A stretch of 64,000 nucleotides of DNA from Bacteroidia bacterium (GTDB lineage: Bacteria > Bacteroidota > Ignavibacteria > SZUA-365), in NCBI GenBank assembly GCA_027493955.1, contig JAOSJT010000001.1, forward strand, positions 4,760,552 through 4,824,551. Direction: 5' to 3'. Position 1 is the stretch's first letter; each line of letters opens with the position of its first letter. Below, one piece after another: positions 25,565-34,441 of this stretch. A program made the translations under genes and the position numbers. The notes below the pieces were generated by a model, which was not told the origin of the DNA, did no database searches, and worked only from the letters and a program-made list of their open reading frames with translations.

Positions 25565-28500
25565 CTACATCATCCCGAGTTTTTTCATTTTTTCCACAAG
25601 CGTCGTGCGCTTCAGCCCGAGGATTTTTGCGGCTTCCGTCTTGTTCCCATCGCAATGTTTCAGAACGAAGGTGATGTGTTCTTTCTCGACGTCGACAAGT
25701 GTGGTCAGGCGTTTCGGGGCACGTAACGAGACCGATAATTCCGATTTTGTGTCGCTGTCCGGGCCGCGGCTCATCGTACCGTACTCTTGCGGCATCATTT
25801 TCGTCGTGAGCAAAGCTTCGGATGCCTGCGCGATCATGCGGTTGATGAGATTCTCCAGTTCGCGGACGTTGCCTTTCCACTGCTGCTGTTGCAACTGTGC
25901 AATCAACTCGGCCGATGCGCCGGTGACAGCGCTCGGATGCAGGGCGTTGTACTTCACGATAAAGTGTTGCACCAGCTCCGGAATGTCGGCGAGACGTTCG
26001 CGCAAAGGGGGGACGGTGATGGGAATGACGTTGAGCCGGTAGAACAAATCCTGCCGGAATGCGTTGTTCGCGATGGCATCCTGCAGGTTGGTGTTGGTGG
26101 CGCAGATGACGCGCACATTTACCATTCGTGTATTGGGATCGCCCACGCGCCTGAACTCGCCTTCCTGCAATACGCGTAATAATTTCGCCTGAAATGCGAG
26201 CGAGGTATTCGAAATCTCGTCCAGGAACAAGGTGCCGTTATGGGCTTCCTCGAAGAGACCAGCCTTATCCGCCACCGCGCCCGTGAAGGCTCCCCGTTTG
26301 TATCCGAACAACTCGCTCTCGAGCAATGTGTCGGGAAGCGCGCCGCAATCCACCGCGACGAAATGCTTCTCCTTGCGGGGGCCATTGTAATGGATCGCCT
26401 TTGCGATCAGTTCCTTGCCCGTGCCGCTCTCACCGTAAATGAGTACGCTGCCTTCGCTGTTGATGGCGACTTGCGTCTCGGAAAAGAGTTTTTGCATTGG
26501 GCCGCTGGACCCGATGATGCTCTCGAATCCGAAGCGTTGCTGTACTTCGCGTCGCAGGTACAGATTTTCCTGTTGGAGTGACCGATGCAACCGCGCGTTC
26601 TCGATGGCGATGGTCGCGAGATTGGCGAAGGCCTCGAGAAATTCGGCATCGATTTCGGAAAACGACATCGCCGACACGGCATCCGAACGCGAATCCACGT
26701 ATACCGTGCCTGTAATCGTATCCTTCGACCGCATGGGGACACAAATCAGGGAGTGAATGTTGAAATTCACCACCGAATCCCGCCGGCTGAAAGATTCGTC
26801 CAGCGATGTGTTGGATACGATGATCGGTTTGCCTCCGTGCAGCACGTCGCGGAGGATGCTCAGACTGATCTCGGTTGCATCGCGAATGGTTTCCTTCTCC
26901 ACATTCCGTGAGGCTTTCAGCGTGAGCTGCTCGTCTTCGATGAGGAATATCATTCCCCGTTCGCCGTTCATTGCCTCCAACGCGCTGTCCATGATGCTGT
27001 CAAGGAGCGTGTCGAGGTCGAGCACGGAATTGATTTTCTTCGCCACCTCATACAGTGTGCGAAGGTTTTGCTCGCGAACAGCGGTGAGCGATCCGGGCGA
27101 GTCGCTTCTGTGTCGCAGCGCCTGTTCCCGGATGATCGCAGCGTTGGTACGCACGTCGTCCAGAAAACTTCGGTACATCTGCGGGTCGGAAATGCTGTCG
27201 GCGCTGCGCATCAGCTCGGTGTATGCGCGCTCGATCAGTTCCATCGACTCGCTTTGCGCTCTGTTCGCCCGCAGTATAAGAGCGTGGTTAAAAAGAATAT
27301 CGTGCGCGCCGCCGTAAAGTGGCCCCCGCTCGTCGAGCATCTGCATGGCGTCACCGGAGAGATCCAGGGCGACGGATGCACGGCCGAGACGGAGATTCAC
27401 CAGCCCTGCGTAGGAGCGGGAGAGAATCGAATAGGAATCGAAGCCCTGACGGTCGGCGATGTCTGCCAGGTGATTAAAGGCCTCCAGGGCCTTTTCCATG
27501 TCCCCATCAGCGGAGCGTGCGATATGGAGTATGCCATACCGGTAGTGGAGCATGGCGGTGACGTTGAAATACTCGACGTTCGAGAGCAGTGCTTCTGCTT
27601 TCGCAAGCAACTTCTGTGCGCCGTCGAAATCCCTGCGCTCGATAAGGCAGCCCGCGATATCGATATGGCAGCTCGCCGCGGAGACGACGTCGCCCGATGC
27701 CTCCGCAAGCGACAAGGCCTCCTGTAACGAGGCGACCGCTCGGTCGTAAGCGCCGAGCGTCATGTAGACGTTGCCAAGATTCTCGAGGCATTTCCCCTTG
27801 AGGTAACTGTCGTCGAGTTCACCGGCGATGCGCAATTCCTCCTGCAGGTGCAGCAGGGCGGGGGAGTAGCGGCAAAGAGCGATTTCGCACTGCCCCATGG
27901 ATCCGCAGGAAATGGCGATCAGGCGTCGATCGCCGGACTGTTTGGCCAATTCGTTTGCGCGCGAATGACAGCGCAGCGCTTCCTCATAGTTTCCGAGCGC
28001 ATAGAATTGCGTCCCCATGTTTCCGAAGACGCGCGTGAGTCCCCTGGGATTGGCGCAGGCCTCGAAGATGGCCTCTGCGAGACGAAAATGTTCGAAGGCC
28101 CTTTCGGCATCCTCGAGCATGGAACTGTACACCAGGCCAATGTCCACGAGAATATTTCCTTCGTCCACGGCTGCGCCGGCTGTTGCGTACAGGTCACGAG
28201 CGCGTTCGTAACGCCGCAGTACCGTTTCTCCCGGCTGGGTGCGGTATTCGATCACGCCGAGTTTCTGATGGCAGAACGCCTGCCCTAAAATGTCATCAGC
28301 TTCGGTGCAATATCCGAGCGCCTTTTCGGCGCTCCGCCGGGCGCGGTCATACTCTCCGGTCGCGAGATAATACTCGGTCTGATTTCTGTACACGCTCGCA
28401 AGTTTATCGGGAGATTGTGACTGGGCCGCGAGCAGCAACATTTCCTCGATGAATTCCTGTTCGTCTTCGCGTTTCCCGAGAATGTTACTGAGCCGGGTGA

Positions 28501-30643
28501 GCCTGTCGAGAATGTCGAAACGCAGTGCGGCGTCGTGCTGCGCCAGAGTGAGAGCATTACGCAAAAGCGCAGCGGCTCCGGCGTAATCGAAGCGCAGTTC
28601 CCGTTCTCTCGCGGCGGAGAGCAGCAAAGGACGAGCCTCGTCGCGCAAATCCGCAGCCAGGGCGTGATGCGCCAGCACGGCTTCACGGTCGAACAGGGGA
28701 GGATGGGAGAGGAAGAAGGAATACAGCGCACGGTGGATGCTCGTCGCCGGTGTATCCATCGCTTCGCGCACGGCCGCATGTGCCGGATAGAACCCATTGT
28801 CCGCTGCGTCGAGCAGATGTTCCTGAACGAGTACTGCGAGTCCCTTTCGGATGGTTTCAGCGGGCAGTTCCGTCGCGTACTGCAACGCGTCCGGAGATAA
28901 CGGGAGTGCGGCTGCGACGACCGCGGAAAGGATGCCGCGTTCCTCGTCGCTGAGGCGCTTCAGTATGCGTTCGTAGCGCTGAACGAGTGTCGCGGGAAAC
29001 ACAGCGCCAAGATTATCGCGTTCGTGGACGAGCCAGCCGTGCTCGGTGGCAACGAGGATCCCCTCGCCCTCGCAGAAGTTCAGCAGTTCCTCGAGTTTTC
29101 CCGGAACGCCTCCGCTCTGCCGGTGCATGACGTCGATAAAGGAGGGTGAGACCTCACCCAGCAATTCGCGGAGGGCATGGGCGGTTGTGCTTCGCGGCAG
29201 CGCTTCGAGTACCATGAGCTGCCAGAGTGGCGAGGCGCTGACATCGGCGAGCGCGGCAAGATCCGTATCGGTGCTTCCGAGCGCCAACAGGAATGCGGAT
29301 GTTCCGGAGGCCTCCAGATAGGAAGCGAAAAAGGCCAGGAAATCACGTGTAAACGTATCCGCTTTGTCTGCGTTGTCGAATATCAGGGCGCAGCTCTCTT
29401 CTCCGGGCGTCAGAATTTCCGCTGCTGCATGAAACACACGGAGCTGCTCTCCGTCACCGCTCAACGCGGGGAGTTCCGCGGGTCGCACACCGGGCAGCGC
29501 ACCCGGAAAGGTCGCGGCAAGGGTGGCAAAGCGTCTGTCGCCTTCGTCCGCACCCGGCGCGAGGGCGGCTATGATACGTAGTATCGGAGAAAATACTCCC
29601 ATGTCGAGACCGCCGCTGGCGCGATGGACACGGACGCCGTCCAGTTGAAGATCGGCGGCGAGCGATCGGAGCATACGCGACGTGCCGGCACCTTCAGGAC
29701 CGACAACGCACAGCACGACCGGACGCAACAAGGCCTCGTTTCGCAGCTCGGTGAGTCGCGCGTGTTCCTGCTCTCTTTCGATTTCCGGTAGCCGAATGCG
29801 CCGCAAGTCCCCCGACGCCGCAATGCCGGGCGCGCGCCCAAGAAACTCCGACACAGCCTTATGGAGTTGAAAAGCGCTCCGATAGCGCAACCGTGCTTCT
29901 TTGTCCATGAGCGTCCGAATCCAGGCTGCCAGGGCGGCGGGAATATCATCCGGAAGCGCGGGTATTGCCTCATACAAATGTTTCCGGAGCAGAGTCGCCG
30001 GTGCATCGGCTTCATACGGAACACGGCCGGTCGCGACGGTAAAGAGCAAGCAGCCGAGGGCATACAGGTCGGTACCGGCGTTGGGGGCTTCGCCGCGAAT
30101 GATTTCCGGCGCCATGTACTCCAGTGTTCCGCTGATACCGGATCCGTTCCGTACTCCGCTCAGACCAAAATCCATCAGACGCACGACACGCCTGCCACGC
30201 TCTTCCGTTACCGTGATGTTTTCCGGTTTCAGGTCACCATGGAAAATATGCTGTGAATGGATGTAGGCAAGCGCTGCGGAAAGGTCGGCGGTGAGCTCCG
30301 CAAAGAGAACGGCATCGAAGCCTCCATCGGCGCCTCGCACATGCGCCGGTGCGAGCGTCGCTCCCTCTACCCAGTCCATGATGAACCATGCACGACCGTC
30401 GTCGAAATACCCGAATTCGTGGACGCGCACAAGACTCGGATGGTCGAGCGTACTGAGTATGCGAAATTCCGATTGCAGATGCGTTAGCTGTTCCGCGTTG
30501 ACGGTGTTGAGGATTTTCAGGGCGAATTCCACGCCGTCCTGCGTTCGCGCGACGCGATACACCGTCCCGTTTCCGCCGGTGCCGACGCGGGCGAGTACCG
30601 AGTACCCGGGAATAACGGGGTGTGCATCCTCCACAGGAACCAT
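25565..30643 (-). CDS. Ser/Thr kinase-ATPase-TPR-GAF-sigma54 AAA+-Fis regulator
   Basis: A 1692-residue cytoplasmic signalling protein. The kinase domain (about 14-280) has a Gly-rich loop VGTGGNGTVY, ALKIL, catalytic HGDLKPEN (Gly where most kinases have Arg) and MDFG. An ATPase domain (about 300-600) has the P-loop GPEGAGTSR. TPR repeats (about 700-1110, e.g. NLGNVYMTLGAYDRAVASLQEA) and a GAF domain (about 1180-1340) follow. A sigma-54 activator module (about 1370-1610) has GESGTGKE near 1402 and an intact GAFTGA near 1448. A Fis-type helix-turn-helix (NKTEAAKILGLKRTTLVEKM) ends the protein. So it should activate RNA polymerase-sigma54 in response to a ligand or phosphorylation. I start at the ATG at 30643, which overlaps the gpsA stop (TAATG). 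Target genes are unknown. Confidence 0.93.
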   Translation of the reverse strand: MVPVEDAHPVIPGYSVLARVGTGGNGTVYRVARTQDGVEFALKILNTVNAEQLTHLQSEFRILSTLDHPSLVRVHEFGYFDDGRAWFIMDWVEGATLAPAHVRGADGGFDAVLFAELTADLSAALAYIHSQHIFHGDLKPENITVTEERGRRVVRLMDFGLSGVRNGSGISGTLEYMAPEIIRGEAPNAGTDLYALGCLLFTVATGRVPYEADAPATLLRKHLYEAIPALPDDIPAALAAWIRTLMDKEARLRYRSAFQLHKAVSEFLGRAPGIAASGDLRRIRLPEIEREQEHARLTELRNEALLRPVVLCVVGPEGAGTSRMLRSLAADLQLDGVRVHRASGGLDMGVFSPILRIIAALAPGADEGDRRFATLAATFPGALPGVRPAELPALSGDGEQLRVFHAAAEILTPGEESCALIFDNADKADTFTRDFLAFFASYLEASGTSAFLLALGSTDTDLAALADVSASPLWQLMVLEALPRSTTAHALRELLGEVSPSFIDVMHRQSGGVPGKLEELLNFCEGEGILVATEHGWLVHERDNLGAVFPATLVQRYERILKRLSDEERGILSAVVAAALPLSPDALQYATELPAETIRKGLAVLVQEHLLDAADNGFYPAHAAVREAMDTPATSIHRALYSFFLSHPPLFDREAVLAHHALAADLRDEARPLLLSAARERELRFDYAGAAALLRNALTLAQHDAALRFDILDRLTRLSNILGKREDEQEFIEEMLLLAAQSQSPDKLASVYRNQTEYYLATGEYDRARRSAEKALGYCTEADDILGQAFCHQKLGVIEYRTQPGETVLRRYERARDLYATAGAAVDEGNILVDIGLVYSSMLEDAERAFEHFRLAEAIFEACANPRGLTRVFGNMGTQFYALGNYEEALRCHSRANELAKQSGDRRLIAISCGSMGQCEIALCRYSPALLHLQEELRIAGELDDSYLKGKCLENLGNVYMTLGAYDRAVASLQEALSLAEASGDVVSAASCHIDIAGCLIERRDFDGAQKLLAKAEALLSNVEYFNVTAMLHYRYGILHIARSADGDMEKALEAFNHLADIADRQGFDSYSILSRSYAGLVNLRLGRASVALDLSGDAMQMLDERGPLYGGAHDILFNHALILRANRAQSESMELIERAYTELMRSADSISDPQMYRSFLDDVRTNAAIIREQALRHRSDSPGSLTAVREQNLRTLYEVAKKINSVLDLDTLLDSIMDSALEAMNGERGMIFLIEDEQLTLKASRNVEKETIRDATEISLSILRDVLHGGKPIIVSNTSLDESFSRRDSVVNFNIHSLICVPMRSKDTITGTVYVDSRSDAVSAMSFSEIDAEFLEAFANLATIAIENARLHRSLQQENLYLRREVQQRFGFESIIGSSGPMQKLFSETQVAINSEGSVLIYGESGTGKELIAKAIHYNGPRKEKHFVAVDCGALPDTLLESELFGYKRGAFTGAVADKAGLFEEAHNGTLFLDEISNTSLAFQAKLLRVLQEGEFRRVGDPNTRMVNVRVICATNTNLQDAIANNAFRQDLFYRLNVIPITVPPLRERLADIPELVQHFIVKYNALHPSAVTGASAELIAQLQQQQWKGNVRELENLINRMIAQASEALLTTKMMPQEYGTMSRGPDSDTKSELSVSLRAPKRLTTLVDVEKEHITFVLKHCDGNKTEAAKILGLKRTTLVEKMKKLGMM

Positions 30644-31647
30644 TACGACCACACTTCGTTTTTCGCCTGTCGCGTCATCAATTCCTGCGTGGCGAGAATG
30701 GGATCTTTGCCGTTGAAGAGGATTTCATACATCTGCGCCACTATGGGCATTTCCACACCGTGACGTACAGCGAGATCGTGCGCGGAGCGCGCTGTGTCCA
30801 CGCCTTCGGCGATCATTCGCATCTCCTGCAGAATGTCGGGAAGTTTCCGCCCTTTGCCGATCTGTTCACCCACGTAGCGGTTCCTGCTGTGACGGCTCAT
30901 TGTTGTGACGATAAGATCGCCAAGACCGGAGAGACCTGCAAACGTATGCGGATCCGACCCAAGGTGCACCCCGAGGCGGCGGATCTCGGCGATGCCGCGG
31001 GTGATGAGCGCGGCCTTGGTGTTGTCGCCGAAATTAGAACCGTCACATATACCTGCACCGATCGCGATCACGTTTTTCAGCGCTCCGCCAAGCTCCACGC
31101 CGACCACGTCGTCGCTGCCATAGACGCGGAATGTGTCGGTCATGAACACCTGTGCGGTCAGTGCGGTTGTCCGTGGGTTTATCGACGCGGCTACGACGGT
31201 GGTGGGTCGCTGCTGGGCGACTTCCTCCGCATGGCTGGGCCCGGACAGAATGGCATAGCGATGCGGATCGAAACCGGGGACAACATCGGCGATGACTTGT
31301 GAGACGCGCAGAAGGCTGTCCTTTTCGATGCCCTTCGCCACATTGACAAGGATGGGGTCACGCAACAGATCAACAGGGATTCCCGTGAGTACGGCGCGAA
31401 TATGTTGCGTGGGTGTAGAGACGACGAGGAGGTCGGCGTCAGTACACGTTTGCGTGATATCACAGCTGATCCGGAGTGCGGCAGGGAGCGGCAAGTCGGG
31501 CAGATACACCGTGTTACGGCCGGATGCGCGCATGGTCTCCGCATCCTCTGCGGACCAGGACCAGAGCGTCACGTTGTGGTTGTTATTCGAGAGAAGGACG
31601 GCGAGCGTGGTACCCCAGCTCCCCGCCCCAAGGACGCCGATTTTCAT
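30643..31647 (-). CDS. gpsA: NAD(P)H-dependent glycerol-3-phosphate dehydrogenase
   Basis: A 334-residue cytoplasmic enzyme reducing dihydroxyacetone phosphate to sn-glycerol-3-phosphate for phospholipid synthesis. The Rossmann motif GVLGAGSWGTTLA opens the protein; VNVAKGIEKD, ILSGPSHAEEV and GVELGGALKNVIAIGAGICDG are typical active-site segments, and the C-terminal helical domain is complete. It lies 62 bases after plsY and its TAA overlaps the ATG of the giant regulator, so the three genes form one unit. That makes glycerol phosphate supply and acyl transfer neighbours on one transcript. Confidence 0.96.
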   Translation of the reverse strand: MKIGVLGAGSWGTTLAVLLSNNNHNVTLWSWSAEDAETMRASGRNTVYLPDLPLPAALRISCDITQTCTDADLLVVSTPTQHIRAVLTGIPVDLLRDPILVNVAKGIEKDSLLRVSQVIADVVPGFDPHRYAILSGPSHAEEVAQQRPTTVVAASINPRTTALTAQVFMTDTFRVYGSDDVVGVELGGALKNVIAIGAGICDGSNFGDNTKAALITRGIAEIRRLGVHLGSDPHTFAGLSGLGDLIVTTMSRHSRNRYVGEQIGKGRKLPDILQEMRMIAEGVDTARSAHDLAVRHGVEMPIVAQMYEILFNGKDPILATQELMTRQAKNEVWS

Positions 31648-31709
31648 ACCTGCCCTGTACGATCGTAGTGAAAAGCCCCGGTGCGCCGGGCCCCGAAGCC
31701 GCTACGGCT

Positions 31710-32411
31710 TCAGAAGAGGAACGTTTTCATCGTGGAACCGAGGTTCCTGCCGAGAATCCGGAATTTGTTGAAGCGATTCTCCTGTCCGGCCAGCAAGCGT
31801 TTGATGTTTGACCGATGTGCGTAAAACAGTAACAACGTCGTGGCGATGCTGAAGAGGATCAGCGTGTGATAGCTCGGGATATCGACGTGGAAAATATTGT
31901 AGCGAATGAACAGTGTCGAAGGGAAGGCTGTTGCGGCGCTCAACGATCCAAGCGAAACATACCCGGTGGTGAACAGCACCAGCGCGAACACGATGAGCGC
32001 GATCGAGATGTCGATCGGCGCTATGCCGACGAGCATGCCTGCGGCGGTGTTGATGCCCTTGCCGCCCTTGAAATTGAGGAAGACGCTGAAAATGTGACCA
32101 AGTACCGCGGCCAATCCCGCGATGATCTGCACGATGGTGATGTCGTCGAACGGTGTACGGTTGTTGAATGGGAAATCTCCGTAATGGAGGCGGGCGATTA
32201 CCAGTACCGCGAACAGCCCCTTGAGCACATCACCGGCCTGCACGAGCAAACCGAGCTTCCAGCCGAGCATGCGCATCACGTTGGTGCTGCCGATATTTCC
32301 GCTGCCATGCTTGCGAATATCAATACCTTTGAAATGGCGCGATACGAGCAATCCCGTGGGGATGGAACCAACGATGTAGCTGAGGATGATGATGAGGCTG
32401 AGGAGGTACAT
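31710..32411 (-). CDS. plsY: Acyl-phosphate:glycerol-3-phosphate acyltransferase
   Basis: A 233-residue integral membrane enzyme that transfers an acyl group from acyl phosphate to glycerol-3-phosphate, making lysophosphatidate. The first conserved motif is GSIPTGLL; KHGSGNIGSTNVMRMLG and the GHIFSVFLNFKGGKGINTAAG region are the substrate motifs. Several transmembrane helices are evident. It is slightly longer than many homologues because of the cytoplasmic C-terminus (HRSNIKRLLAGQENRF). First gene of the plsY-gpsA-regulator operon, with a promoter-like element 33 bases upstream. Confidence 0.95.
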   Translation of the reverse strand: MYLLSLIIILSYIVGSIPTGLLVSRHFKGIDIRKHGSGNIGSTNVMRMLGWKLGLLVQAGDVLKGLFAVLVIARLHYGDFPFNNRTPFDDITIVQIIAGLAAVLGHIFSVFLNFKGGKGINTAAGMLVGIAPIDISIALIVFALVLFTTGYVSLGSLSAATAFPSTLFIRYNIFHVDIPSYHTLILFSIATTLLLFYAHRSNIKRLLAGQENRFNKFRILGRNLGSTMKTFLF

Positions 32412-32444
32412 GGAAACTCATTCCAATGTTCACATAATCATAAC

Positions 32445-32473
32445 AAATTATCCTCCCCGTACGTCAAAATCAA
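32445..32473 (-). promoter_or_regulatory. Putative promoter of plsY-gpsA-regulator
   Basis: Read leftward: TTG (32473-32471), 20 bases, TAATTT (32450-32445), followed by G, so close to the TAnnTTTG consensus of Bacteroidetes. Confidence 0.5.
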
Positions 32474-32640
32474 CGTAATAATTCATCGCCATACGTTTTT
32501 TTACCGCGTCGCCGCCGGGAGCTCTCCCGGCAACGCCCGTCGTGCGCGGAGCGGACCTGCATGCCGGCTCCCGCCGAACGCGTCCGCATGCCCGACGGTT
32601 GCTTCTGTGCGTGATTTCGCTGATGTTGCATACTGCTGTC

Positions 32641-34416
32641 ATGACGCGACTCACGTATATCAATACCGACAAGTACCGCCGCACGTACAGTGGGAATTGG
32701 CGCCGTACCGTGGACGCCCGGCTTCGTGCGTCTGCTCCCTGGATGATTGCCTTCGCTGCGCTCTGGCGTTTTCCCGGTCTCGCGCTGGGTGAAATGCAGC
32801 AATGGGATGAGGCGATCTATGCGCTGCGCGTGCAGGTGATACTGCGCTTCGGAGAAGTATGGGACCAGAGTGTGAACATGCTTGCCGGGAGTTATTACAG
32901 CGCCCATCCACCGTTGTATGTCTGGTTTTCCACCTTCTGGTCGCTGCTGCTCGGTGAAGCGGTGTGGACGCATCGGCTGACATCGGCTCTGGCAGGTGCC
33001 GGACTGGTACTGCTGACGTACCGTATCGGACGAAGAATGGTACCGCGCACGCTGGCAACTCTGGCCGCGTTGTTTGTGGGGTTCGCGCCATTGCTTGTCC
33101 GGTATTCACGACTCGGGCAATTGGACGCGCTGCTCGCGTTGTTGATGCTGGCGGCGCTTTGGGCCGGGATCGTCTATGTACGTGAAGAGCGGAAGCGTCA
33201 TCTGCTGGCAGGTGCGTTGTTTCTCGGTGCGGCGTTGATGACGAAAATGCTCTTCGCGCTTTCCGTGCCGGCGGGCATATTCTGCGCCGGCTTGCTGCTC
33301 AATGGCGCGGAGCGTCGTCGTGCGCTAACGTTCGCCATAACCGCAACAGCACTGTCATTACCCCTCTGGCTTCCCTGGTTGCTTTCCTTTTCGCTTCGGC
33401 ACGGCGACGGAAATCTGCTGTACATTTTTTCCTCCGCAGTACCTCTCGGCGCGACGCTCGGAGGTCAGGAGGGGACGATGAAGGAAACCGGTCTGCTGTA
33501 CTACTTCAATCAGCTTAGCGTCCACGTCTCCGCCATACTGCCTTTCGCCCTTTTCGCCATGTACCGCACGTTGCGCAGCAGGCGGTCCGTGGGATTTCTC
33601 GTGCTCGTCGTCTGGTTTGTTCTTCAGTTCACGGCACTGCTGGCAACCGGGAGCAGTTTCGAGGTCTATCTGCTTCCTATGTTCGCTCCGCTGGCGCTGT
33701 TCGCGATGCGCGGGGTGCAGCTTGCGCGCAGAACCGCGCTGCCGGTAAGAAAATTTCTGCTGACCACCTCCGCGTTATGCTTCGTTTGGTCGCTCTCGCT
33801 GGATTGGCGCATTGCCGTCAAGAGTGTCATTGGCATCGCATCTTCCGCGGGGGTCACCGGTGACACACTGCTTATCGCGTTGATATTCACTGTCGTCACA
33901 CTTTGTGCGGTGATTCTCGCTTTGATCTGCGCAGCGAACATTCCTGCGGCGAGTCTTTTCAGCAGCAGTTCGCTCTGGGCACTGGTTGTTGTGATTTTCG
34001 CTGTCAGCGCATATCGCTACTACCACGCTGAACCGAAAAATATGCTTGACGGCGCCGATGCGGTATCCGGATTCATTCGGGAATCCCAACCGACGGCGCT
34101 GGCCCTCATCGGTAATGGAGAAAATCCTCAACTCACGTGGTATCTCGATGGTGCGGACATTGGCTGGCACACCGATGCACCACGCACCGAACGACTCGAG
34201 CCCCGGCATCGCGGCATCGAGGCTGTGCAGAGTCGTCTGCACGCGCTGGCGGAGCGCTATTCCCTCCTCGCCGTGGTGGAACTCGATGATGGCGTGCATG
34301 ATGCGCATCGCGAACCCGGCGATGTGCTCCCGCGGGATTTCCGCATTGTACTGCGCACGCAGGGATACCTGGTGGCGCGTTCCACGGGTGCTTCGCCGGC
34401 GAAAGAGGCACGCTAA
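32641..34416 (+). CDS. GT39-family membrane glycosyltransferase
   Basis: A protein of about 591 residues, ArnT/PMT-like, with many transmembrane helices. Such enzymes move a sugar from a polyprenyl-phosphate donor to lipid or protein outside the inner membrane. The first periplasmic loop has WDEAIYALRV with Asp56-Glu57, the usual catalytic acidic pair, and AHPPLYVW follows, as in the family. A shorter soluble region forms the C-terminus. The ATG at 32641 (MTRLTYINTDKYRR) is my choice; an in-frame upstream frame reaches 32542 but has odd composition. No strong SD is seen. It runs away from plsY and ends 25 bases before the next gene, so these two are probably co-transcribed. Acceptor unknown. 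Confidence 0.85.
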   Translation: MTRLTYINTDKYRRTYSGNWRRTVDARLRASAPWMIAFAALWRFPGLALGEMQQWDEAIYALRVQVILRFGEVWDQSVNMLAGSYYSAHPPLYVWFSTFWSLLLGEAVWTHRLTSALAGAGLVLLTYRIGRRMVPRTLATLAALFVGFAPLLVRYSRLGQLDALLALLMLAALWAGIVYVREERKRHLLAGALFLGAALMTKMLFALSVPAGIFCAGLLLNGAERRRALTFAITATALSLPLWLPWLLSFSLRHGDGNLLYIFSSAVPLGATLGGQEGTMKETGLLYYFNQLSVHVSAILPFALFAMYRTLRSRRSVGFLVLVVWFVLQFTALLATGSSFEVYLLPMFAPLALFAMRGVQLARRTALPVRKFLLTTSALCFVWSLSLDWRIAVKSVIGIASSAGVTGDTLLIALIFTVVTLCAVILALICAANIPAASLFSSSSLWALVVVIFAVSAYRYYHAEPKNMLDGADAVSGFIRESQPTALALIGNGENPQLTWYLDGADIGWHTDAPRTERLEPRHRGIEAVQSRLHALAERYSLLAVVELDDGVHDAHREPGDVLPRDFRIVLRTQGYLVARSTGASPAKEAR

Positions 34417-34441
34417 ATCGTAACGGAGGGAAGCAGAGCTG

